DNA from: Gnetum montanum
Lineage: Eukaryota > Streptophyta > Gnetopsida > Gnetales > Gnetaceae
DNA length: 64,000 nt
Assembly: GCA_015680685.1 (NCBI GenBank)
Contig: MNCI01016277.1
Coordinates: 128,321 to 192,320 of the forward strand
Direction of reading: 5' to 3'
Of the stretch, positions 12,173 through 23,049 are shown in pieces. The notes under the pieces are model-generated. The model did no database searches, had not been told where the DNA came from, and saw only the letters and a list, made by a program, of their open reading frames with translations. Position 1 is the first letter of the stretch, and the number at the start of each line of letters is the position of its first letter. The position numbers were made by a program, and so were the translations under genes.

Positions 12173-12466
12173 ATGAAGAAGATAAAGCTTTGGCCCCTAA
12201 AGCAGGGGCCCCTACTATAGAAGAAGAAGAGGCCCCGATTGCAGAGGAGGAGGCCCCTACCACATAGGAAGAGGCCCCTGCTATTGAAGATCCTTTCGCA
12301 GAGTCTGCCCTAGCACCTAAGGGGCATATGACAGTCGAAGAAATCACTACACTATTAAGTCAGCTTCAGGGGGAAGGGCTATAACTTGATGCCGGTGAGT
12401 TTGACCATTTGCTTGACAATGTGTCAATGGGCGATCCCCCCACTCTCACCCCTGAGGGTTTGCTAG
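12173..12466 (+). other. asA1 acidic exon with EEAP repeats
   Basis: Begins after TTTAATAG and ends before GTAGGAG. It encodes a low-complexity acidic run with repeated EEEEAP / EEEAP, then HMTVEEITTLLSQLQGEG. The DNA shows repeated GAGGCCCCT. E2 has a shorter acidic segment without the repeat (near 35010-35070). It may be an expansion specific to E1. Confidence 0.45.
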
Positions 12467-12552
12467 GTAGGAGCTTTGCATTGTCATTTATGTTACTTCT
12501 CAATTTTTTTGTCCTCCTCTTTGTGATGTTAACATGTTTTGTTGTACAACAG

Positions 12553-12682
12553 ACACCACTGCTAAGGTTCCTGATTCTTCTTCTTCAATCCACCTTCAAC
12601 TATGGATAGATACAAATTTGCCTTTATGGAGGGGGTGGTTGATGACATGATCAATTGCTTAAGGAACACTGACCCAGAAATA
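12553..12682 (+). other. asA1 small exon (FMEGVV)
   Basis: 130 nt between TACAACAG and GTGTGTT. It encodes YKFAFMEGVVDDMINCL, matched in E2 by DKFTFMEGVVHDMIGHL in a 129-nt exon bounded by TAATAG and GTACATC. Conservation at the protein level on this strand supports coding use. Confidence 0.55.
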
Positions 12683-12779
12683 GGTGTGTTTAGTCGTGCG
12701 ACACCTACTTTTTGCATTATTCTGTTTGTTATTTTTCCATTTTCTCATGATTGATACTTTCTCATGTTTGATATCCTAG

Positions 12780-13600
12780 CTTCCCAGTTTAAGTGGGACC
12801 CTAGGCGGGTGGTCGAAGTTGAAGCTATGCCTAAACTCCCACTAGAGGTAAACAAGGTGCCTCATGGTGTATATGAGGAAATGAGAAAATGTGCACTATA
12901 CTTAGCACAATCGTTGTAGGAGTGTAGGCGTGTCAACGAAGGCCTCTGGAAGTAGGTGTAGAAGCTAGAGAAGGAGAAAGCTAGCCAAGCAGTCAAGTTG
13001 GAAGATCTACGATCAAGAAATGAATTCTTATTGGCCCGAAACACTTCTAACGGTAGTTGGCATATGGCCATGATTGATTATGCAAGATATTGGTTTGTTG
13101 TACAGGGTAAAAATGAGGCCATCCAGGAAATAATTGAATAACTCTTGCAAATGGATCTACTTGCCTAGAAAAACCAAGACTAAAAAGACTACAACACCAA
13201 GGTGTACGAATGGGGGCAAGCAAAGAAAAATCATAAGCACATGTATAAGGTGGAATGTGCTGCCGATTGTTAGAAATATCAGGATTCTTCCATTGAGTCA
13301 CATACCCATAAGCTATTTCTTGATGTAATCAGTGCTACCAAGGCCCATGAAAAATTTATGCAACAAGTAGTGGTTAGTGAGTCTCCTGAAAGAGATATGA
13401 CCTTACCTTTTGGGGAGACCACTACTGCCACCTTCCCTTCGGGGACATCCACATGGATAGCTATGGAGAAGGGGAAAGTTGTGGTAATTGTTAATCTAGG
13501 GGAGGAAGATTGGGCAAACTTGAGTGAGGAGGAGATTCTACAGTGTTTAGCGGCTAGCTTGGACAAGATACCCCCTGAGATGGACAAGGGACTGTCTCAG
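12780..13600 (+). other. asA1 coiled-coil exon
   Basis: 821 nt after CATATCCTAG-type acceptor and before GTTAGCC; E2 counterpart 801 nt. Contains VYEEMRKCALYLAQSL, EKEKASQAVKLEDLRSRNEFLL (heptad-like), a Q/K-rich middle, then ESPERDMTLPFGETTT and NLSEEEILQCLAASLDKI. All are matched in E2 (SPEREMTLPGRETT, ELTEDEIIQCLWIGL). Stops at Trp/Gln positions break it. A short final exon follows after an 86-nt intron (78 nt in E2). Confidence 0.55.
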
Positions 13601-13889
13601 GTTAGCCACTTTCTATTGTATTATAGTCTACTTCATGAGAGATTTATTGTAATTTGATTCATTATTTTTTTTTTATTTCATGCAAGATCCAAATGAAGAT
13701 GCAGGACCTAGTGGAGCAAGAGATGAAAATATTGGAAAAGACTTGTAGCATGACAGCAAAAAAATTTATTTTTTTTTCTATTTTATTTTTTGTAACCCTT
13801 ATTTTATGGACTCAAATTTAATGAAGATTAAAAATTGAAACATTTATTTCATCTCTTTTGGTTAATATTTTATTAATGTGCTTGGGCCC

Positions 13890-14040
13890 CTTGTTCTAGT
13901 TTAAGGCTATTTCAGGCCATTACTAGTTTAAGGTAATTTCAGGCCATTGCAATAGTTTAAGGTCATTTCAGGCCATGTAATAGTTTAAGGCCATTTCAGG
14001 CTGTGGCGATAGTTTAAGGCCATTTTGGGTCACTGCTGAG
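13890..14040. repeat. AGTTTAAGGCCATTTCAGGCC repeats, downstream flank of antisense gene (E1)
   Basis: Five units of about 27-30 bp with core TAGTTTAAGG.CATTTCAGGCC. In element sense the core is GGCCTGAAATGGCCTTAAAC, very close to the E2 unit at 32846-33345 (GGCCCGAAATGGCCTAAAAC). Confidence 0.75.
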
Positions 14041-14174
14041 ATAATTAACTCAAATGATGTCATGATGGAAATAGTGGACATAGTGCAAATAGTGAACATA
14101 ATGAAAAATCAAAAGAAACAAGAGTATTCAGGCCAAGCATTCATGGAAGTGAATTATAGGTAGTCTCTAATTAT

Positions 14175-15237
14175 GCAATTGTTTCCTAACCCATTGTGGG
14201 ATAGGCAAAGCATATGGCCAGGAAGCTTTGTGATGATATTCCTCTATGTTGTCGTCTATTTTTTGGAAAGGTAATTTGGCCCAAGTGGTTTCCTGGTCTA
14301 AGTTGGTAGTTTTGGGTGGCTCATCTATTGAACATGGGAATTAATTGTGGATGGGTGATGCATTTTCAGAGATTTCTATCTCTGACCCTTGTTCTATGTC
14401 TATATTATTTATAGCCCGAGGGGCTGTTTCAACACCAAAGATCAGCACCTCTCCACCCATATAGGATAGGTGGATTTCTTAGTGTATGGATGAGGAGACA
14501 ACTCTTAATTGGGCTAACCATGATCTCCCCAAGATCAAGTTAAACCCAAGCATCTCCTCCATCACAATGAATTTTGTGCTGGTGAGAAACTAGTCTCCCA
14601 CCACAAAGTTGATGTTAATAGTTCCTTTGATGATGACACATGATCCATTAAATGATTTTAGATAGGAAGTGACTATGGAATTGATTTGATCCACCAGGCC
14701 CAACTTTTCAATAATGAAAAATGAGATTACATTAGTGGTAGCCTCGTTGTCAACGTGTACTCTACAAATTTTGTATTGACCCACCCAAATCATCATAAAC
14801 ATGGGTGTGGTGGTCACTTGACCCTTTTCAGGATCATCTTTGATGACTTTGTCTTGAAATGTTAATTGGGTTGGCTATGGTTCTTCAGCCACAAGGGGAA
14901 GCATAATGGCGTGGATAGCTTTCTCTTCAGCTGACATGTTTTCGTTAATAGAAATAGATGCTAACATGTGAATTAAGGCCTCATGATGCATTTTAGAGGT
15001 CATTACTAGATCATACAAGCTTAATGTTATGTTCTTTTCCTTTAAGGATTGTTTAATTTGTGAAAGTGCATTTAGAAAATCTTGTGCATTGTCTAGTTTT
15101 TTGCTTATCTTTACTTCTTCTATGCATCCCAAAAGGTGAATCTTGTGAGCAGAAGTGGGTTTAGATTTAATGACAAGTTTTGTTGGCTCAGAGGGTGGTG
15201 GTTGTGTGCTACTTGTAGCCATTGATGATGAAGTCAT
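14175..15237 (-). pseudogene. E1 protease region
   Basis: C-terminal part of gag-protease. From right to left: LSLYDLVMTSKMHHEALIHM, a conserved linker also in E2; VTTTPMFMMIWVGQY; then the aspartic protease core VHVDNEATTNVIS, whose active site normally reads D-x-G-A (E2 keeps DDGAAANV). GFNLILGRSWL is the second conserved protease strand. It ends WVRKQLHN near 14175, where similarity to E2 stops and the presumed intron begins. The active-site glycine is Glu, so it is inactive. Confidence 0.75.
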
Positions 15238-18045
15238 GGGAATGGCCTACAGAGGGGTGGGCTTAAGGGGCTCCAATGCAATGTGTTCTCTAGCCAACTT
15301 AACCACTAGATACTCTTCATGTTTCCTCAGATGGGAACATTGTGATGTAGTTCCTATTGTTGGATGTTGGGTTGTAGAGGGAGACGTATGATTGGGCACC
15401 TTGATAACGAAAGGTGTCTAAGTTGTTGTGGTAGTAGGTGGTGTAGTCTTAAGCACAAAAGATGCGACAAATGTCTAAGGAGGGACTTTAATGACAAACA
15501 AGGTTTGTGACTTGGTTGTTATCGAAACTATAGAGTTTCAGGGAGGTACAAGAACCACAAATGATTCATGTTGTGAGTCTATGTTGTCGTCAATGCCAAT
15601 GGCATTGATAGTGTAACCTGTGTTGTTAGCATTTAAAGGGTCTTTGTAAACATGCATCAATTGGTTTTTGGGTCAGATAGGATTACTCTCATTCAACACC
15701 AGCCTACCCTGATTGATCATTTGTTTAATATCATCTTTTAGTACCAAGAAATAATCTGTCTCATGCCTACACACTTGATGATAATCACAGAAGCGCTCTA
15801 GTCTAAAGTTCCTAAGTATTGGTGGATCATTAGGCGTAACCACAATGGATCACAAAGGACTTCACAGTACCTATGATGCCATTTAAGAGCCTCCTCTAAC
15901 ATCCATTTATGTTGAATGTGCCCAGCTCCTAGCAATTTTTTTAAAAGATCAGATGGCTTGATTTGTAATGGAGTATATTTTGAACGGTCCTTGTGCTCAA
16001 AATTTGGCCTCACTGAAGTTTGGGCAATAGTTGTTAAGGTCAAAGGTTGGCTAGTGCTGCAAGGGCCAGGTGCTATGTTGGTTGTGGCATGATTTTTAGA
16101 TGCTTTATCCATCTATTTACCCTTGTTGGTTTCATGGGCTACAACAGCCATTGTGGTTGTCGTAGCTTTGCCTCTCTCCTTATTCTTCTTTGTGTGTGCA
16201 TTTTTGTATGGTACATAGGCTGGATCCCTACTAGCTTCTTCCGCATCTTGGATACTCTTGGTTTGAGCAAACGCCTGACTAAGGAAATGTAGAGCCAAGT
16301 AGTATAGCTTGGATTTAATGAAATCATTTACGACACCTTTGAAAATGGCTAGTAAATGGGCCTTGGCGATCAGTTCATGAATTTCATTTAGCGTAGTGCT
16401 CCATCATTGTATGAACTTTTACATGGATTCTAGTGGCTCTTGTTTAATGCTCATAAGTTGATCAAGAGTGACTTCTGACTTTAGGTTATACTTAAAGCAA
16501 TTCACAAACTAGCTTAACAATTCTTCCAACATTGAGATTAAGGCACAGGGAAGCACATAGTACCAGTCTATGGCTTTACCCTTCAAGGACATGGAAAATA
16601 CATGGATGATGGCATGGGGCCATGGTTGTAGTAGCAGATATTTAGACTTGAATATAACCATGTGGGAATTTGACTCATCCTCTCTCTATTGTATTTTGTG
16701 AATTGGGTAGTTGTACCCTAGGAGGTAACATTAGCATAGGAATGGTTGGACTAATTGGGCCATCTTGATATAAGTCCATGACCTAGATTGCTTCTAAGCT
16801 AATGAATTTAAGCCATTTAATTTCATCAGTAAGGGTCTGGATGAGCTCGAAAGCTTGGTCCAACCTAGTGATGCTATAGGAGGCTATGAAGCTACAGGAG
16901 TAGCCATCACTGGTGGTGCTGTTGGTGCAGTTGCCATTTTCATTGGGGGTGCTATTTGAATATCCCCTACTAGTAGTGTCATTTGAGAGGCCCACAACCC
17001 AGTAGGTGTTGCCCTTGAAGTGGCTACCATTGGTGGAACTATGGGTGTGGTCATTTTTCCCATGGTTGGAGTGACCACAACCCCACGTTTGGTTGTGTTA
17101 CATGTGGAACTTGATATGTTTGGGGTTGCACATATTGTTGCATATGAGACAATTGGGTTGTGGAAAAAGAGGTTGTTGTTTTCCATGATGCGGTCAAGGA
17201 TGGGCCTGCCATTGATGGAAGAATGTTTATAGAGGGGGCATAGGAATAGAACTTACATGTGGCTGTGATGTAGGTATGGTGTGCATGTACAATAATATGG
17301 GCATTATAGATGTTTGGTGAAAATTTGGGAAAAACTGGGAAGGATGATTGGAAGAAAATGAGGTTGAAGTACCCACATGCTGATGTGTTGATGTCATTTG
17401 GTAACTACCCACCACCAAGAGGGTCTAGGTTATGGTCGTGTCACATCAGTAGCAAGAGAGGTGGAAAATTGTGACTAGTGTGAACAGGCAATAGAGATGG
17501 AAGGGATAGTTATGGCATAGATTGGACCACCATTGTCTGAGTGGGAGTCTAACTCCTCTTGGCCATCTTGAAAAGGTTCATTGTAGTGGGAGGTTGTGTT
17601 CCATTCTCTTGACTTAGTTAATTGTATAAGTTGGTTTAGCACCCATTGATATGCTTTAGTCAATGCAATAGTGTTATCAAGAGTAGGAATGAACTCCCTC
17701 CTATTTCTATGGATGAACTCAAAGTTACATTTTTCTTCAGATATTTCATGGTCCAATGGTATATTCACTTGAACTTTTGCACACAGAAAATTATATCGCT
17801 CTTCATCTTGGGGTAGATGTTTGAGTGACTACTATCGTAGCCTAAGGGACTATCGCTATACTAGCACTAGGCTGGGTGGTCACTATACTAGCACTGCGGG
17901 CGGTCTCTTGGGACCTGCAATATGTTGGATAGAATAGGATACCTCCAAGTTCGAGGTGGGAAGTGAAGTGATTGTAGGATTCATCTTTTCTACATGAGAG
18001 AGGTGTAAGAGGAAGAGATACATGTGAGAAATGGTTAGAAATCAA
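15238..18045 (-). pseudogene. E1 gag
   Basis: Minus-strand gag aligned with E2 gag throughout. Landmarks: RREFIPTLDNTIALT with the acidic EELDSHSDNGG (17.5-17.7 kb); a P/T/M-rich low-complexity stretch (16.9-17.2 kb); the capsid region; FLSQAFAQTKSIQDAEEAS (16.3 kb); PNFEHKDRSKYTPLQIKPSD (15.95 kb); and the Tat-type zinc motif FCDYHQVCRHETDYF near 15.8 kb, whose second Cys is replaced. The frame shifts near 15835. Several stops. Small + strand ORFs here are shadows. Confidence 0.75.
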
Positions 18046-18450
18046 TAGGCTTTCATGCTAAATGGTAGCGTAACATAGTGGAAAATGTAATGTAGTAGTC
18101 AACGTAACATAGTAGATAGTCAACATATCATAGTAAATTGTTCGAAAGCCGCTACATTGCTAGGTCACTACGCTACATAGAACACTGGTAGCATGACACA
18201 ATAGATAGTTTTGGACTTGTTACATTAATAGGGACACCATGCTACATGGGACACATGCAACATAACATAGTAGACTATTTTGGGCTTTCGACCTGCAGGG
18301 TTCCAAAGGAACCATCGTAGCGACTAATCTACACCACCTGGTGCATAGAAAATCATAGAGATGTCACGTCTACATTAGTAGGTCACTAGTGATGGGGTAC
18401 AAATAGTGTGAAAGATTACTTGTGATACACATAAAGGATATGGAGGTTCA

Positions 18451-18469
18451 GGCCCTCCTTCTAGCACCA
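18451..18469 (-). other. E1 primer-binding site
   Basis: Minus strand TGGTGCTAGAAGGAGGGCC, five bases inside the 5' LTR end. E2 has TGGCGCTAGAAGGAGGGCC in the same position. It begins TGG as expected for pairing to a tRNA CCA end. I cannot name the tRNA. Confidence 0.65.
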
Positions 18470-18474
18470 AAAAC

Positions 18475-20835
18475 TATTATGTCTAAAAACATCGGTGGTT
18501 AGAACACTAACAAGTTGTCGAGCATACAGTCTTACCCTAGATCTGTGCGAGGTCTGTGCTAGAGAAAATAGAAACAGGGTGCCCTAAACAGTCTGGTCGA
18601 TCAGATAGGGACTTACACAGTGTACAATAACCTTTTATGAATAATGGTTTTAAAATTCTATGCATGGATATTGAGGTGAAGAAAACCATAGCACACAGAA
18701 CAATAAAAGCATAACAAAGTATGTAACTAAGCAATAAGCGTGAACCGATACACAATGATGCAAAATATATGCTATAGTGAAATGAAATGAGCTTAAGTGA
18801 GAGAATGCACTGCCCCAAAATTGGGGGATTTGATCTTTGTTTAGCTGAAGAAGGTGTAAACTTGATGTGCATTGTTAGATAGGCACAACTAATAACGAAA
18901 TGATATGGTCACATCTCCTAAACTACTGCCAATGGCCTGCTAATAGGAACTGATAAGCCACTACTTGCTAGGCTAAGAGAGATCCAAGAAGTGCTATTGC
19001 TAGGGGTTTTTGTTCATCAACCTTTTTTTCACCAATATCCTCACCAAAGCTAATTTCCAGAAAGGCAATTGTAAAAATTCCAATCTCTAGAAGCCAATGA
19101 TAAGAAAGCCAAATCCAAACGCCAACCCCTTGAACATTGTTTGCTAGGGTATTTATGGGGCCAAGAGTGGGAGAGAGACATGATTTAGATACCACATGTC
19201 CTAGGTCCCACATGGCATGAATCATTGATGTGCTACACTGACGTGTAGTGCTACGCTGATGTGCTACATTGTAGTGCTATGCTGAGTGGGAAGAGGTTGG
19301 AAGTGAAACCTACTAAGTCATGATCATACCATTTAAACTGCATGTGCCAAAATCCAGGAAACTACCATGTTTTTATAGAAAATGCTAATGACAAGTGTAT
19401 AATGAAGCTTATGCTTCAGGACTACATCTTCCCTGCTCCCTTGCAAGTAGGGTTAAGTGTAGGCACAAACTTAGGAATCAACAGGGGGATGCAAAATAAA
19501 GAAAACTATTAATCTTGTCTATTGAGGAGATGTTGGAGAAAAAATGAACACTTCCAACAAGTTTTGAAGCTACTAGAGATGTATTGAGGCTTCTATGTGA
19601 GTGTTACACTATCTATGTTGCCTAGTGTAGTGGCGTAGTGTAAATATTTTGCTTGCTACACTATGCTACATTGGGTAGCATAGTGCAACATAGCACTTCT
19701 CTTTTGCCTAAATTTTGTCCAGATAACTGCAAATATCATTCTGACACCTTGTTTGGTAAGAAAATTCTACAATTGGTAACCCTAATTTTCATGTTGAAAG
19801 ATCCTATGACCTACTCATTTCATCCTTAGGACTCTTTTGTGCTTTGGGTCCTTGCTACGCTGTGTAGCGTAGCACCGCGTAGCAATCAGTTTGGCATGAA
19901 TTTGAGCCAGAACCTGTAATGCTTTACTAGGAGTCTTTGAATGAGACTTGAGGGCAAAGTGGGATAGGTAGTCTTGAAGGTTGAAGCATGTCCAAGTGCA
20001 ATTATTTTACTAGAACAACTTGATGAAGGACCTTCGTGCATTTTGACCCTGCTATGCCATGCTATGCTGTGTAGCGTAGCATAGTGTAGCACCCAGTTTG
20101 GCCTGAATTTTGATTCACTTTATAAATGTTTTATTATGGGATGTCAGTCATGTCTTGGGGTGGTAGTAGAACAAGCATTTTTGATGGTCAAAGCATGGGT
20201 AATTTTGTTTCCTGTGTCAAGGAAGTTTAAGAAAAGATTATCATGTCTTGCTATGTTGTGCTATCCTATGTAGGGTAGCACAACATAGCACTTAAAATGG
20301 GGAATATTTTATAACATTTTCCATGTTTTTTCTATGCTATGTTGATCACACTTCAAGGATGAAGTAGTGCAGACACCTTTGAAGACTGAATATCTACCAA
20401 CTATGTCTTCTACATCTGATCAGTCACCACATCACCTGCTACGCTATGTAGTGTAGTGTAGTGTAGCAAGTCCCACCATTAGAAAACTTGCCAAACTATT
20501 TAGTCCATCATAAAAACCTTTGATAGCTCCTAGCATGGTTGCTAGGTAGACCATCAACTGGGTCATATGCCAATCTGGGTAAGCTAGAGAGTGTAGCAAG
20601 CTTGTCAGCCTAGGAGATAGAAAATTTTCTAGAGTGTACAATTTACCTTAAATGCTCCATTTGTGCAAACTGGTTCTAAAACTAGGCACTACACTGCCTA
20701 TGGTGAAGAGCATAGCAGGCACATTAGAACACAACCTTGTAGGCATTAGGACTTCTAGGGTGTCAAACCATTTGTGCATTCCATCATGGCATTACACCCA
20801 GAGAATCATGATGGCCAAAAATTGATGGTGTTTCA
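18475..20835 (-). repeat. E1 5' LTR (2.36 kb)
   Basis: Begins TATTATG on the + strand (TG mutated to TA) and ends GGTGTTTCA. Pairs with 697-2985. The TATA box has decayed to CATAAATA near 19151. Carries the same GCTATGCTA-type palindromes, some with extra copies (19600-19690, 20050-20090, 20440-20470). Confidence 0.85.
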
Positions 20836-20840
20836 TCTTT
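20836..20840. repeat. Target-site duplication, right, of E1 (TCTTT)
   Basis: TCTTT follows GTGTTTCA. See 692-696 for the partner CCTTT. Confidence 0.7.
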
Positions 20841-21060
20841 AAGGGGTCAATCCAATGCTTCTTATGTTGAGGGAACCACCTAGCAAGGAATTTCCCCTTG
20901 AGTTTAGGAAGGATAGAAAATCAAAAAGTGCAAGCTCCAAGGAAACAACTGATGGCACATGAATATCACCCTGATCCATGCCTTCAAATCACAGATGGAG
21001 GCACATTTAGAGAACAATGAAGACTAGTAGTTATGATGGAGTAGTTTGACATGGTTATGT
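20841..21060 (+). pseudogene. E0 gag zinc knuckle, resumed after E1
   Basis: About 20 nt past the E1 junction a CX2CX4H zinc knuckle is readable (CFLC, a TGA where an aromatic residue would stand, then GNHLAR), with Phe in place of the last Cys. It is followed by a basic stretch (FRKDRKS). It therefore continues the gag interrupted at 696. The remainder to 21060 is a degenerate gag-protease linker. Confidence 0.7.
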
Positions 21061-21099
21061 AGAGGTCAGGAGTTGGGAACTCCCAAAATCTAAATCTTG

Positions 21100-21640
21100 A
21101 TAATTTACATTAAGTTCAATTGGCCCCATTCATGGTGAGATTAAGTCAGATAAGTGCCCTCATTGATAATGGGGCTGACCATAATTACATGATTTCAGCC
21201 ATAGTAAAAGACTTGTAGCTAAATATGGAACTAGTCCAAGCCTCCTACAAACTTGCCAAGTTCAGGCCCCTCCAGTGCATCGAGGTGTGTCGGATTGTCC
21301 TAGTTCAAGTGGGCTCATGGAAAGGAGTTCTAGATTTTTTAATTCTAGATATGGACTCCTTTCAGGTTATTTTGGGGCAAGAATTTTTATGCAAGGCCAA
21401 AGTTTTTATGGCTCCACACTTAGACTTGATCTTCATTTCCCATGAAAGCTCACCATGCCTAGTTCAAACTCATGGAGCATAGATGGAAAAGGATGAGGGC
21501 TCTAACCCCAAGATTGTGTCACCAATGATAATGAAATGCTTGGCTAGGGATCCTACCAAGAAATTTCTGCTAGTTATGCAAATGGGTGATCCTTTGCTTG
21601 TGGATCCCAAACAAATATTGACCTATGCATAGCATAGTTT
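21100..21640 (+). pseudogene. E0 aspartic protease
   Basis: Retropepsin core ALIDNGADHNYMI (active site normally D-S/T-G-A; here DNGA) near 21150, then VLDFLILDMDSFQVILGQEFL near 21330-21390, the second conserved strand. Stops at 21216 and 21481. A frame change separates it from RT near 21640. Confidence 0.75.
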
Positions 21641-21658
21641 CTGTACAATTTTAAGGAT

Positions 21659-23000
21659 GTGATGCCACCTAAATTACTAGGAAGTTTGCCACCTCGAAGG
21701 GCCATGGATCATAAAATTGAATTACAGCCAAGTACTGATCCACCTATTCAAAGGTCATATCGGTTAATAGGGCTAGAACTAGGGGAATTAAAGAAGCAAC
21801 TTGAGAGCTTAATGTCCAAGTTATACATTCATCCTTCAAAATCCCCTTATGGGGCACTGGTGCTATTTGTCACCAAGGAGGATGGAACACTACATCTCTG
21901 TTGTGATTACAAGTTGCTAAACAAACACACTATCAAGAACAAGTACCCAGTATTTCTCATTTCAGACTTGTTTGATCAATTGGTAGGGGCCTGGTATTTC
22001 ACCCACCTAGACCTCCAACAAGGGTACTACCAGGTTCACATCACAGAAGGGGATGAAGAAAAAATTGCATGCGTAACTCGATATGGGTCATACAAGTGGA
22101 CAGTACTACCCTTTGGGCTTTGCAATGCATTGGATACATTTTTTACCTTGATGAATGAGATATTTTAGCTCTTCTTAGACAAATTTGTGATCTTCTATCT
22201 TAATGATATCTTGATATATAGCTAGACAATGGAGGAACATGCCCTCCACCTACATTTGGTTCTTAAAAAGCTATAAGAAACTCAGCTGTACATTAAGAAA
22301 GAGAAATGTGAATTCTACTACTCAAAGCTAAAGTTTTTAGGACACCTTGTAGGGTATGGGCAAGTAAAGCCAAATCCAAAGAAGATAGAGGTTATGCGCC
22401 AATGGCTAGCTCCCACTAATGTGCATGAGGTCAGACAATTTATGGGGTTAGCTAGCTTCTATTGGAAATTCATTAGAAATTTCTTAGGTATCGCTACTCC
22501 CATGACCAATTTGAAAAAGAAAGAAGTTCCATGGTAGTGGGATTCAAATTGTCAATAAGCCTTCGATAGGTTCAAAGAAGTTTTAACCTCCCATCTAGTG
22601 TTGGCATTGCCTAATTTCTTGAAACCCTTTGAGGTTTATACTAATGCTAGTGAGAATGCAATTGCTGGCATGTTGCTATAAGAAGGTCATCTTCTCGGAT
22701 ATGAGTCCTAGAAGTTGAATCAAGTAGAGTAGAGGTGGCTAGTCCATGAAAAAGAAACATTCACTATTGTCCATTTCTTAAGAGCATGGTGACACTACTT
22801 GCTGGGAAGTCATGTCCTTGTAAAGATGGATAATCTTACCACTAGCTACCTACTGAATCAAATGAAGCTAAGGCCAAAATAAGCTTGATGGTTGGACATG
22901 TTATTTGAATTTGATTTGCAATTGACTTACAATCCTAGAAAAGAAAACAAGGTGGCAGATGCATTGAGGTGCCTTCCTCAGCTTATCTCCTAGCTCTTTC
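21659..23000 (+). pseudogene. E0 reverse transcriptase and RNase H
   Basis: RT begins near KIELQPSTDPPIQRSYRL; DGTLHLCCDYKLLNK, TIKNKYPVFLISDLFDQL and DLQQGYYQVHI are the canonical blocks of chromovirus-like gypsy RT. The catalytic box reads YLND (22190s) instead of YLDD. Thumb and connection: GHLVGYGQVKPNPKKIE, FMGLASFYWKFI. RNase H has lost its first Asp (YTNAS for TDAS) and ends EFDLQLTYNPRKENKVADAL. Numerous TAG stops. Dead. Confidence 0.85.
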
Positions 23001-23049
23001 TATCACTGGGTCACAAACTTCACATGTTCAATGTGATGAAGTATTGTTA

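Larger units (their letters stand above)
8865..13750 (+). pseudogene. asA1: multi-exon antisense gene inside the E1 intron
   Basis: A gene on the strand opposite to gag-pol, seen by matching it exon by exon to the same gene in E2 (37799-33500, -). Exons: 9006-9124, 10138-10583, 10673-10946, 11039-12091, 12173-12466, 12553-12682, 12780-13600 and a short end near 13690-13748. Most introns begin GT and end AG. Order of regions: short N-terminus, FCP1-like phosphatase domain, a plant-transposon-ORF-like domain, an acidic repeat and a coiled coil. Stops (for example TGA in exon 1, TAG opposite Gln in exon 3) and a one-base insertion in exon 4 show it is dead. The function of the ancestral protein is unknown; a regulator of host or element transcription is only a guess from the FCP1-like part. 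Confidence 0.65.
8391..14174 (-). other. E1 presumed sense intron between protease and RT
   Basis: Sense-strand coding similarity to E2 stops at RKQL (14175-14190) and resumes at 8390, just after a pyrimidine-rich tract and CATAG acceptor. The gap is 5.78 kb; in E2 it is about 5.76 kb. Ogre elements are known to splice an intron between protease and RT, but theirs is much shorter. The donor site is not clear by eye. The interval contains an antisense gene and two tandem-repeat blocks. Confidence 0.55.
697..20835 (-). mobile_element. E1: 20.1 kb Tat/Ogre-type LTR retrotransposon
   Basis: Complete but dead element on the minus strand. In its own sense the order is 5' LTR (20835-18475), primer-binding site (18469-18451), gag, protease, a 5.8 kb presumed intron holding an antisense gene, RT, RNase H, a second archaeal-type RNase H, integrase, polypurine tract and 3' LTR (2985-697). 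The second RNase H, the gag zinc motif of CDYHQ..RHETDY type and the protease/RT split place it in the Tat lineage, near Ogre (known family features). LTRs are about 2.29 and 2.36 kb and visibly diverged, so the insertion is old. It sits inside E0 gag. Confidence 0.85.
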
